A stretch of 23,137 bases of DNA from a virus: IMG/VR virus record IMGVR_UViG_3300035034_000074, positions 1-23,137 of that record. One strand, given 5' to 3'. The notes under the pieces were generated by a model, which saw nothing but the letters and a program-made list of their open reading frames with translations, was not told the DNA's origin and did no database searches. Below, piece by piece: positions 1 to 6,087 of the stretch. Position 1 is the first letter of the stretch, and each line of letters starts with the position of its first letter. Made by a program: the position numbers and the translations under genes.

Positions 1-1
1 G

Positions 2-352
2 AAAAACTTCATACGGGCTTCTGCTCAGCCCGATGTTGAGGCAAAATCATTTCCTGCGTTTGTTGTTAAGCGCATGTTATCATATCACCCTGAGTGTGTC
101 CTGCTGCTTAACGAGCTTAACGTTCGCGGTTTGGCTGGGCACAATCTGTCAAATAAAATGCAGTACGAGTTTCTCTTAGGCACTATGCCCAAAGGCGCTA
201 AGTTCTCAAAATTTGACAAATCTGCGATGGATTCTGATATTGATCTTATATGTTCCCATTTTAAATACTCGTATAAAGCTGCTAGAGATATAGTTGGGCT
301 TTTAAGCGATGCTGACCTGAAGACTTTACGGTCAATGGTTGGCGGGAATTGA
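2..352 (+). CDS. 62: Clamp loader small subunit gp62, partial (5' end outside window)
   Basis: The reading frame is open from base 2, so the gene begins upstream of the window; only about 116 C-terminal residues are present and an internal ATG at 74 is not the true start. The visible part matches the C-terminal region of the T4 gp62 family: an 'LSYHPECVLLLNELN' segment, then 'LSNKMQYEFLLGTMPKG', then a KFDK stretch and a final helix 'YSYKAARDIVGLLSDADL'. In T4, gp62 partners with the gp44 ATPase to load the gp45 sliding clamp. Its position immediately before regA and gp43 is the T4 core order and supports the call. It ends with TGA at 350-352, nine bases before the first ATG of the regA frame. 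Identification is from recalled family similarity and synteny. Confidence 0.8.
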   Translation, partial: KNFIRASAQPDVEAKSFPAFVVKRMLSYHPECVLLLNELNVRGLAGHNLSNKMQYEFLLGTMPKGAKFSKFDKSAMDSDIDLICSHFKYSYKAARDIVGLLSDADLKTLRSMVGGN

Positions 353-373
353 TTAGTATGCATGGAGAATATT

Positions 374-760
374 ATGATAGAGGACTTAGTTGAAATACGG
401 TTGAAGAGCCCCGAAGACTTTTTGAAGATTAAAGAGACGCTAACTAGAGTTGGTATTTCAGACTATACTGGTAAGACTTTATCTCAGTCGTGTCATATCT
501 TACATAAGCGCGGGAAGTACTACATTGTGCACTTTCTTCAAATGTTTATGATGGACGGAAAGCGAGATTCATTTCCTAACGAAGATAAAGCTCGGCTTAA
601 CTATATTGTTGACTTATTGGTAAAGTGGAACTTGGTCGAACTTGTAGACCCAACATCAATCCTAACACCGATTATAGTTGGCAAAGCAAACATAACTATC
701 GTACCGCACAAAGAAAAGTCGGAGTGGACGTTAGTTCAAAAATACACAATAGGCAAGTAA
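374..760 (+). CDS. regA: RegA translational repressor of early genes
   Basis: A 128-residue protein that lines up along its length with T4 RegA (122 residues): 'IRLKSPEDFLKIKETLTRVGI', 'LSQSCHILHKRGKYYIVHF', 'MDG', and the C-terminal 'KSEW.LV.KYTIGK'. RegA binds initiation regions of early phage mRNAs and blocks ribosome binding, including on its own message. I chose ATG 374 over the in-frame ATG 362: GGAG at 364-367 lies six bases before 374, and the protein then begins MIEDLVEIRL, close to T4's MIEITL. It follows gp62 by 21 bases and precedes the DUF4326-type gene by two. An AU-rich initiation region of its own would suit autoregulation, but that is inference. Confidence 0.95.
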   Translation: MIEDLVEIRLKSPEDFLKIKETLTRVGISDYTGKTLSQSCHILHKRGKYYIVHFLQMFMMDGKRDSFPNEDKARLNYIVDLLVKWNLVELVDPTSILTPIIVGKANITIVPHKEKSEWTLVQKYTIGK

Positions 761-762
761 GT

Positions 763-1074
763 ATGGCGGTGCTCAACAAAAATAAGGATATGATTCCAGC
801 CGATGCAGTTTATGTCGGCCGGGGGAGTGTGTGGGGTAATCACTTTCGCATAGGCCAAGACGGGAGTCGAGATGAAGTATGCGAAAAGTATGGACGATGG
901 CTTATATGGAAAATAGAACGCGGCGATATAACAAGAGCACAGTTATCTGAGCTACATGGCAAAGATTTAGTATGCTACTGTGCGCCACTACGGTGTCATG
1001 GACATACGCTTGAAGCTGTTGCTAATTGGGCAGTCTCTAAAAAATCAATTCAAGTCCGCACAGATTTGGATTGA
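763..1074 (+). CDS. DUF4326-type small protein
   Basis: A 103-residue protein starting at ATG 763, two bases after the regA stop. The frame stays open further upstream inside regA, but that part is a shadow. The sequence has the DUF4326 pattern as I remember it: 'VYVGRGSVWGNHF', 'SRDEVCEKYGRWL', then 'LHGKDLVCYCAPLRCHGHTL', with clustered Cys and His (CYCxPxxCHG) that could bind metal. The biochemical role of this family is not established; it is common in phages and their hosts. The ribosome binding site is weak (AGGCAAG). It is probably co-transcribed with regA and translationally coupled to it. Its last bases coincide with the -35 box (1071-1076) of the gp43A promoter. Confidence 0.8.
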   Translation: MAVLNKNKDMIPADAVYVGRGSVWGNHFRIGQDGSRDEVCEKYGRWLIWKIERGDITRAQLSELHGKDLVCYCAPLRCHGHTLEAVANWAVSKKSIQVRTDLD

Positions 1075-1099
1075 CATGACATCCTGTCTGTGATATAAT
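1071..1099 (+). promoter_or_regulatory. Consensus sigma70 (early) promoter for gp43A
   Basis: TTGACA at 1071-1076 and TATAAT at 1094-1099 are separated by exactly 17 bases, a perfect consensus host-type promoter. The -35 box overlaps the end of the DUF4326-type gene. Expected transcription start is near 1106, giving a leader of about 23 bases before the gp43A ATG at 1129, with GGAG at 1119-1122. Confidence 0.9.
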
Positions 1100-1128
1100 G
1101 GTTACATTATGATTATGTGGAGTGACTG

Positions 1129-2601
1129 ATGGATTTCTATACTAATTTTTACTCACGCGGTGATACTCTCTATTATCGTGGTTATAAAGACGGCATTCAG
1201 TGTATGGATACCGCTCAGATTGAGCCCACACTTTACACCACAAAGCGCACCGGCTCCAACGAAAGTACTCAAACTACAATCTTTGGCGAATCTCTTTATC
1301 CTGTCACATTTGAAAATCCTAAAGCCGCAAAAGACTTTATGAATTCTTACAAGTCTAGCGGTGTTAATGTCTATGGGTATCCTCGTTTTGACTATGCAAC
1401 TATTGACGAGTTGTTTCCTGGCGAAATTCAATTTGACATCAGTCTTATACGCATTATGGCAATCGACATCGAGACTACAGTTAACGACGGTTTTCCTGAC
1501 ATCTTCACGGCTAACGAAGCCATAACTCTAATCGCAGCAACATTTCGTGGGCATGTCTATCAGTTTGGTTATAAAGAAACAGCCTTTCGCGCAGATGACG
1601 TAACCTATGTTTGCTGTGAAAATGAAATGCAGATGCTAAAGGCTTTCTTGAAGTTCTATGCGGCTATAAAAGTTGACATCATTACCGGTTGGAATGTTAT
1701 CGGCTTTGACTTACCATACATGTATAATCGCATTATGCTATTGTTTTCTGAAACTGTAGCAAATAAGATGTCTCCGTATGGCCGGTGCCGCAAAACACTT
1801 ACTGAGTTTAAAGGCAAAGAAGGCATCGTTATTGAAATACCTGGCATCCAAGTTCTTGACTATCTTGAGCTGTATCGTAAGTTCGAGCTGTCGCCTCGTG
1901 AAAACTATAAGTTGAGCACTATTGCCCAAGTTGAGTTAGGCGATGACAAAGTAGAATTCGAAGGCACGTTCAAAGATTTCTATACGAACAATTGGGATTT
2001 GTTCTGTGACTATAACGCTCAAGACGCGCGGCTTATTGATCGCCTTGACAACAAACTCAAGTTCATTCAGATTGCATGCACTATGGCATTTGCCGCAAAG
2101 TCTAACTTTGTTGATGTCTACCGCGTTACTCGTATCTGGGATAATATCATTGCAAACTACTTGCGCACAAACAACATGCACTTCGAAAGCTCAACTATTA
2201 GTTTTGGCGAACCGTATGAAGGCGCGTTTGTTAAACCAACTATCCCGGGCCTGTATGAGTGGATCGCGTCCTTTGACGTAGCATCTCTGTATCCATCTCT
2301 AATCATGCAATATAATATTAGCCCAGATACTATTCTCAATCGTAATACATTCCCTAACTTGACAGCACAAGATGTTATCCAAAAAACCGAAATGTTTAAT
2401 TATGCTGTAGAATGTGCAAATGAATATAATGCAACTCTTTGTGCAAATGGCGCAATGTTCTCAAAAGAAAAGCAAGGCTTCTTACCTAAATTAGTTGAGT
2501 TGTTCTTCGCCAAGCGAGTTGCAGCAAAGGCAGAAATGAAAACATGGTCAATTGAAGCTGAGCGCGTCAAAGCTGAAATTTCGTCCCGGCATGCGTACTA
2601 A
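1129..2601 (+). CDS. 43A: DNA polymerase gp43, N-terminal half (exonuclease and palm motif A)
   Basis: A 490-residue protein that is the first half of a family B, T4-type replicative DNA polymerase. The proofreading exonuclease motifs are intact: Exo I D113-I-E115, Exo II N189...F-D194, Exo III Y295-N-A-Q-D299. Polymerase motif A is D383..SLYPS followed by YNISPDT. A 'KQGFLPKLVELFFAKR' segment corresponds to the start of the fingers. The ORF then ends (TAA) in the region that in T4 gp43 is the fingers, before motif B. Motifs B and C are in the next ORF, so neither half can be an active polymerase alone. ATG 1129 has GGAG six bases upstream and a perfect promoter. Bipartite gp43 genes split in the fingers are known in some T4-like Aeromonas phages, so this is probably a functional two-subunit enzyme and not a broken gene. 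Confidence 0.95.
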   Translation: MDFYTNFYSRGDTLYYRGYKDGIQCMDTAQIEPTLYTTKRTGSNESTQTTIFGESLYPVTFENPKAAKDFMNSYKSSGVNVYGYPRFDYATIDELFPGEIQFDISLIRIMAIDIETTVNDGFPDIFTANEAITLIAATFRGHVYQFGYKETAFRADDVTYVCCENEMQMLKAFLKFYAAIKVDIITGWNVIGFDLPYMYNRIMLLFSETVANKMSPYGRCRKTLTEFKGKEGIVIEIPGIQVLDYLELYRKFELSPRENYKLSTIAQVELGDDKVEFEGTFKDFYTNNWDLFCDYNAQDARLIDRLDNKLKFIQIACTMAFAAKSNFVDVYRVTRIWDNIIANYLRTNNMHFESSTISFGEPYEGAFVKPTIPGLYEWIASFDVASLYPSLIMQYNISPDTILNRNTFPNLTAQDVIQKTEMFNYAVECANEYNATLCANGAMFSKEKQGFLPKLVELFFAKRVAAKAEMKTWSIEAERVKAEISSRHAY

Positions 2602-2610
2602 AGAATATGA

Positions 2611-2639
2611 TTGACAATTATTCATACATGTTGTATAAT
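2611..2639 (+). promoter_or_regulatory. Consensus sigma70 promoter between the two halves of gp43
   Basis: TTGACA at 2611-2616 and TATAAT at 2634-2639 with a 17-base spacer: a perfect consensus, sitting in the 67-base gap between gp43A and gp43B. Expected start near 2646 gives a leader of about 23 bases to the GTG at 2669. The bases upstream of the -35 box are A-rich. Confidence 0.9.
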
Positions 2640-2668
2640 AGATCTATCATCAAGCAAGAGGCTGTACC

Positions 2669-3763
2669 GTGTCTAAAAATCTAACTGAGTTGTCTGATAT
2701 TGAATTATCAGCATATCTTACTGAATGTAATAACAATGTCTCTAAGTTTGATAAATCTCAACATAGTGTAAAGATTCTGCTTAACAGTCTTTACGGTGCA
2801 CTCGGGTCTCCATTCTTTCGCATGTATGACAAAGCGCAAGCTGAAGGTATTACTCTATCAGGCCAAGCGGTTGTTACACAATCATATATAGTGTTTAACG
2901 ATTATCTTAACACAATGTTAAAAACTAACACTGACTATGCTGTCGCATCAGATACGGATTCTGTGTATGTTAACTTAACCCCGTTAGTCGATGCGCTCTT
3001 TCCTAAAGATACTTCTCATGATCAGTTAGTTGATGGCATTGTTGGATTATGCGACGGGCACTTCTCTGATATGTTGTCAACGCGCTTTGCTGAATATGCC
3101 ATTGAGACTAATGCGTATACTAATGCCATTGATATGAAGCGAGAGGCTGTTGCTACTGCATGCTTTGTTGCCAAAAAGAATTACGTCATGCGTGTATACG
3201 ATAACGAAGGTACTCGATATGCAACTCCTAAGCTAAAGATTACCGGTCTTGAGGCTATAAAATCTTCTACACCAAAGTTCTTTCAGGATAAGCTAAAAGC
3301 CGGTTATTCGTTTGTTTTTGATAAAACAGAATCCGATGTACATTCTTTTGTTGATAGCGTGTACAAAGAATATGCAGCTCGTCCAATTGAAAGTATTGCC
3401 GCAACTATTTCAGTCACTGAACTTGAGAAATATATCGAAGGTGACGGCTTTAAATCTGGTACTCCGGGGCATGTTAAAGCTGCTGTTATTTACAACAACT
3501 GTATTGATTCGCATAATCTCGGCAATAAGTATCACAAGATTCGTGCAGGCGATAAGATTAAGATCATCTCGCTAAAAATGCCGAATCCATTAAAACAAAA
3601 GTACTTTGCGTATTTAGATAAGTTTCCGCACGAGTTTATTCCAGAAAAATATATTGACCGTGATTCTAACTACGAAAAGTACTTCGTAACCCCACTTAAT
3701 CGAGTTCTTGGTACAGTTAAGTGGAATCATGAATACACTAGTTCGTTGGAGGATTTCTTTTGA
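2669..3763 (+). CDS. 43B: DNA polymerase gp43, C-terminal half (fingers motif B, palm motif C, thumb)
   Basis: A 364-residue protein starting with GTG 2669, preceded by AGAGG (2657-2661) at a seven-base spacing. It begins in the second fingers helix (T4 'NELSNYTESVLNSL...' matches 'LTELSDIELSAYLTE'), then has motif B K35...N39-SLYG, motif C D95-T-D97-SVYV, a KKxY-type segment, and a thumb. The last residues 'SSLEDFF' resemble the clamp-binding tail of T4 gp43 (SLDFLF). Together the halves total 854 residues against 898 for T4, so little or nothing of the enzyme is missing; they are in different frames. The downstream gene starts with TTG overlapping this stop codon (TTGA). The two halves presumably assemble non-covalently; no intein motifs are present at the break. 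Confidence 0.95.
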   Translation: MSKNLTELSDIELSAYLTECNNNVSKFDKSQHSVKILLNSLYGALGSPFFRMYDKAQAEGITLSGQAVVTQSYIVFNDYLNTMLKTNTDYAVASDTDSVYVNLTPLVDALFPKDTSHDQLVDGIVGLCDGHFSDMLSTRFAEYAIETNAYTNAIDMKREAVATACFVAKKNYVMRVYDNEGTRYATPKLKITGLEAIKSSTPKFFQDKLKAGYSFVFDKTESDVHSFVDSVYKEYAARPIESIAATISVTELEKYIEGDGFKSGTPGHVKAAVIYNNCIDSHNLGNKYHKIRAGDKIKIISLKMPNPLKQKYFAYLDKFPHEFIPEKYIDRDSNYEKYFVTPLNRVLGTVKWNHEYTSSLEDFF

Positions 3764-4095
3764 GTATAGATAAATTAATGCACCGCACACTGGTATTTGA
3801 AGATTATCTTAGAGAGGCTCCGTATAACTTTCCAGACTTGATGTTCACTATTACCACAGACGCCGAAGATAAAGATGGTCTTCCTGAGTATAGTAATACT
3901 ATTACTCGCAATCTTTGGGAAGTGTATAACTTAGCTGAGCAGCACTACGCCGAAGTAGTAAAAACACTAACTGTTGCTGTTTTGGACTCTAAGTTAGATT
4001 ATGAGAAACTTAATGAGAAACTTAATAAGAAACTTAAAAAATGCAAGAAGCGCATCAAACGCATCAAGTCTGTGAGTTGTGTTTGTAATTTGTGA
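3760..4095 (+). CDS. Small unknown protein with basic, repeat-encoded C terminus
   Basis: A 111-residue protein of unknown function between gp43B and uvsX. The TTG at 3760 overlaps the gp43B stop (TTGA) and has GGAGG at 3748-3752, seven bases upstream; the next in-frame ATG (3778) has no such site, so TTG is preferred. The N-terminal 75 residues look globular and acidic. The C terminus is very basic and is built from three 12-base tandem repeats (4002-4037) that encode a KL-rich helix, followed by KCKKRIKRIK and a final Cys-containing tail. Translational coupling to gp43B suggests a replication-linked role, possibly nucleic acid binding through the basic tail, but that is inference. I do not recognise the family. 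Confidence 0.75.
   Translation: MSIDKLMHRTLVFEDYLREAPYNFPDLMFTITTDAEDKDGLPEYSNTITRNLWEVYNLAEQHYAEVVKTLTVAVLDSKLDYEKLNEKLNKKLKKCKKRIKRIKSVSCVCNL
4002..4037 (+). repeat. Three tandem 12-base repeats inside a coding region
   Basis: TGAGAAACTTAA occurs at 4002-4013 and 4014-4025, and a one-base variant TAAGAAACTTAA follows at 4026-4037. The unit is four codons long, so it adds four residues per copy to the basic C terminus of the gene at 3760 without shifting the frame. It is a likely site of copy-number variation. Confidence 0.85.
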
Positions 4096-4120
4096 TTGTT
4101 TCTAGTCTGTTACATTTACT

Positions 4121-4174
4121 TAAGGAGTGACGATGGAGTGATCTTTATATAATATAGTCGGATCGAGCCCCGAC
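4121..4174 (+). promoter_or_regulatory. uvsX leader: two-codon ORF, -10-like box and small hairpin
   Basis: The 119 bases between the small gene and uvsX hold no real gene. They contain TAAGGAG (4121-4127) followed after five bases by ATG GAG TGA (4133-4141), a start with only two codons. Next is TATAAT (4148-4153) without a good -35 box; the best is GTGACG at 4127-4132 with only 15 bases of spacing. Last is a five-base-pair hairpin GTCGG/CCGAC (4157-4161 with 4170-4174) that lacks a T-run. A weak or phage-factor-dependent promoter for uvsX is plausible but not shown. Confidence 0.4.
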
Positions 4175-4214
4175 GTTAACTAAAACACAGCTCTAAACTA
4201 TCTGAGGAAACAAA

Positions 4215-5126
4215 ATGTCTAAACTGCTAGAAAAATTGGCAAAAGCCAGTACCATCAAACACTCTGCTATATTAGGTGAGTCTAAGTTTTTTACAAGTAA
4301 AGATGAAACTGTTACTGATCTGCCAATTCTAAACTTGGCGTTCTCAGGTTCTCTTAAAGGTGGATTTGCGTCCGGTCTTACAATGATTGCGGGTCCGTCC
4401 CGCCACTTTAAATCTAATCTTGCGCTATTCTGCATCAAGTCTTATCTCACTAAACATAAAGATGCAGTCTGTCTGTTTTATGATTCTGAGTTTGGCGCAC
4501 CACCTCCGTATCTTGCTGCATTTGGTATTGATACTTCGCGCGTACTTCATACTCCAATTATCCACATTGAACAGCTAAAGTTCGATCTGATTGCACAACT
4601 TGAGAATATTGAGCGCGGAGATAAAGTCATTGTCTTTATTGACTCTGTTGGCAACTTGGCATCTAAGAAAGAAACTGATGATGCGTTAGAAGGTAAGTCT
4701 GTCGCAGATATGACTCGAGCCAAACAGCTAAAAAGTTTGTGGCGTATGGCTACACCACAGTTCACTGTAAAAGACATCCCATGTATTACAATCAACCACA
4801 GCTATGAAACTATGGAAATGTTTTCTAAAGCAATCATGTCTGGTGGATGTCTATTGCCGGGTCAGAAGATTAAAATGGCCGATGATACTTTACGCCCAAT
4901 TGAGCGTATTGCTGTTGGCGATATGGTAAAAACACTGCATGGTGATAAAGAAGTAACACATACTTGGAATCCTGAAACACTAGCAGTTGGTACTCCAGAA
5001 TGTTATCAGATTGTGTTTGAGAATGGTAGTTCTATTGAATGCTCAGCTGAACACAAGTTTCTTGTGGACGGAGAATGGGTCATGGCCAAAAATCTGAAAG
5101 ACGATGATGACTGCCAAGAACTTTAA
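4215..5126 (+). CDS. uvsX: UvsX recombinase N-extein fused to N-terminal split intein
   Basis: Residues 1-211 are the first part of a T4-type UvsX (RecA-like strand-exchange ATPase): Walker A GPSRHFKSN (60-68), 'AVCLFYDSEFG', Walker B VIVFID (138-143), 'SVGNLASKKETDDAL', and 'NHSYETMEMFSKAIMSGG'. The family then continues with TGPMYS, but here residue 212 is a Cys that opens a 92-residue N-intein ending in a stop at 5124-5126. The intein has block A (C-LLPGQKI..., GDMV) and block B (IECSAEHKFLV, with S-x-x-H in place of the usual T-x-x-H) and ends in an acidic tail (KDDDDCQEL). The C-terminal half is the separate gene at 5983. ATG 4215 is preceded by GAGGA at 4204-4208. The product should be inactive until spliced in trans. 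Confidence 0.95.
   Translation: MSKLLEKLAKASTIKHSAILGESKFFTSKDETVTDLPILNLAFSGSLKGGFASGLTMIAGPSRHFKSNLALFCIKSYLTKHKDAVCLFYDSEFGAPPPYLAAFGIDTSRVLHTPIIHIEQLKFDLIAQLENIERGDKVIVFIDSVGNLASKKETDDALEGKSVADMTRAKQLKSLWRMATPQFTVKDIPCITINHSYETMEMFSKAIMSGGCLLPGQKIKMADDTLRPIERIAVGDMVKTLHGDKEVTHTWNPETLAVGTPECYQIVFENGSSIECSAEHKFLVDGEWVMAKNLKDDDDCQEL
4848..5123 (+). other. N-intein (92 residues) of split intein in UvsX
   Basis: It starts at the Cys codon 4848-4850, directly after the conserved extein residues S-G-G. Visible motifs are catalytic Cys1, the block A glycine-aspartate turn (VGDMV), and block B with the buried His (SAEHKF). There is no in-frame endonuclease domain. The final 12 residues are strongly acidic, complementing the basic start of the C-intein, as in other natural split inteins where charge drives association. 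The length fits known N-fragments (about 90-105). Confidence 0.92.
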
Positions 5127-5142
5127 CTAAGAACGTGAAAGC

Positions 5143-5150
5143 TATAAATA
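5143..5150 (+). promoter_or_regulatory. T4-type late promoter (TATAAATA) for the homing endonuclease
   Basis: TATAAATA at 5143-5150 is an exact match to the T4 late promoter -10 consensus and is the only exact copy I found on the plus strand. Expected start is near 5156, with GGAGG at 5173-5177 and ATG at 5182. T4 homing endonucleases such as I-TevI are also driven by internal late promoters, so the placement is meaningful. Confidence 0.75.
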
Positions 5151-5181
5151 ACTCCAGTACCTAAATCATTCTGGAGGTTGT

Positions 5182-5964
5182 ATGCACTGTGTATATCTGT
5201 TGTCTTTTACGAATCGCTTGAAACAAAATACTCCACCTTACTATTATGTTGGTTCCAAATCGGACTTTAGTTTCACGGACGGTAGATTGTATGATAAAGC
5301 CGGTAAGCTATATGCTGGGTCCTCAAGATACAACGGTTGGAAGGATATTGTTAAAGATGAATACGAAGTAAGTATTCTATCAACTTGGGAAGAGTATAAA
5401 GACTGCATTGTCGCAGAGTATGACGAGCAGATTGCCAGAAATGCTGTTGCTTCACCTGAATACTTTAATCTTAGTTTTGCAGCATGTAATTCTTTCGCTA
5501 ATCCACTGTTTGCGTTGTTTAAACATTCGGTGACTGGCAAACGAGTTAGGTTAGAGATAGACCATGCGATGGTATTGAGCGGCGAATATGTTGGTATCAC
5601 GAAAGGCAACAAACTTAGTAAAGAACATCGTATGAAAATTTCTAATGGCCAATTGGGAGATAAAAATCAATTCTTTGGTCGTAAACATACTGATGAATCA
5701 TTACAGAAAATGTCTGCTGCTTTGTTGGGTAAACCGACAAGTGATCTCCAAAAACAATCCGTCTCTAAACGTCATAAGGGAGTTCCTAAAAGCAAAGAAC
5801 AGAGAGCAAAGATTGGGCGACCGGGTTTAGTAATGCTGAAGAATGTAATTACGTTAGAAGTAATTCGTGTGTCTAAAGAAGATCCGCGGTATTCAGATCC
5901 AGATTGGATGGCATTAACTCGTTACACTAGCATACAGAAAAAGCTTGCACTACTACAAATTTAA
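5182..5964 (+). CDS. Free-standing GIY-YIG homing endonuclease with NUMOD3 motifs
   Basis: A 260-residue protein lying between the two halves of uvsX. The N terminus is a GIY-YIG nuclease domain: VYLL (4-7) and YYVGS (21-25) replace GIY and YIG, a GSSR segment follows at 46-49, and E79 in 'VAEYDEQIA' is a good candidate for the catalytic glutamate. Residues of about 145-215 are a run of NUMOD3-type DNA-binding repeats ('LSKEHRMKIS', 'GRKHTDESLQKMSAALLGK', 'KGVPKSKEQRAKIG'), as in phage Seg and I-TevI-like enzymes. It likely cuts intein-free uvsX alleles near the SGG/TGG codons so that the element is copied by recombination. GGAGG (5173-5177) precedes ATG 5182, with a late promoter upstream. 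It is not fused to either intein half, which is the hallmark of a fractured-gene arrangement. Confidence 0.92.
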   Translation: MHCVYLLSFTNRLKQNTPPYYYVGSKSDFSFTDGRLYDKAGKLYAGSSRYNGWKDIVKDEYEVSILSTWEEYKDCIVAEYDEQIARNAVASPEYFNLSFAACNSFANPLFALFKHSVTGKRVRLEIDHAMVLSGEYVGITKGNKLSKEHRMKISNGQLGDKNQFFGRKHTDESLQKMSAALLGKPTSDLQKQSVSKRHKGVPKSKEQRAKIGRPGLVMLKNVITLEVIRVSKEDPRYSDPDWMALTRYTSIQKKLALLQI

Positions 5965-5982
5965 ACACAAGAGTGATAATTG

Positions 5983-6087
5983 ATGAAGATTAAAAAAATT
6001 AACAAGATGGGCAAGCGGGACGTATACGACATCTCCGTGAAAGACGCAGAACATTATGTTCTAGAGAATGGTGTAGTTACTCACAAT
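5983..6087 (+). other. C-intein (35 residues) of split intein in UvsX
   Basis: It encodes a 35-residue C-intein ending in the Asn codon 6085-6087, followed by the +1 Thr codon 6088-6090. The length and break position (between blocks B and F) match canonical natural split inteins. The N-terminal 12 residues are highly basic, opposite in charge to the tail of the N-intein. Confidence 0.92.

Noticed and set aside
85-363. Minus-strand ORF opposite gp62 and similar antisense ORFs across the window
   Set aside because: They are antisense shadows of recognised genes, with no family resemblance and no promoter or ribosome site.
2307-2320. TATAAT-like matches inside genes (for example near 2311, 9156, 10634, 13840)
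   Set aside because: They lack a -35 box at the right spacing and lie in the middle of conserved coding sequence; expected by chance in AT-rich DNA.
4148-4153. Confident sigma70 promoter for uvsX
   Set aside because: The -10 box is perfect, but no -35 box is found at 16-18 bases, so it was kept only as a weak regulatory candidate.
4215-5126. uvsX as a pseudogene with a premature stop
   Set aside because: The remainder of UvsX is intact in the downstream gene, and the break falls at intein boundaries, so it is a split gene rather than decay.
5127-5982. Group I intron interrupting uvsX
   Set aside because: Intein blocks A, B, F and G are present at the protein level on both sides of the break, the upstream half has its own in-frame stop after a full N-intein, and the downstream half has its own start. 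An RNA intron would not need these; no intron core was recognised by eye.
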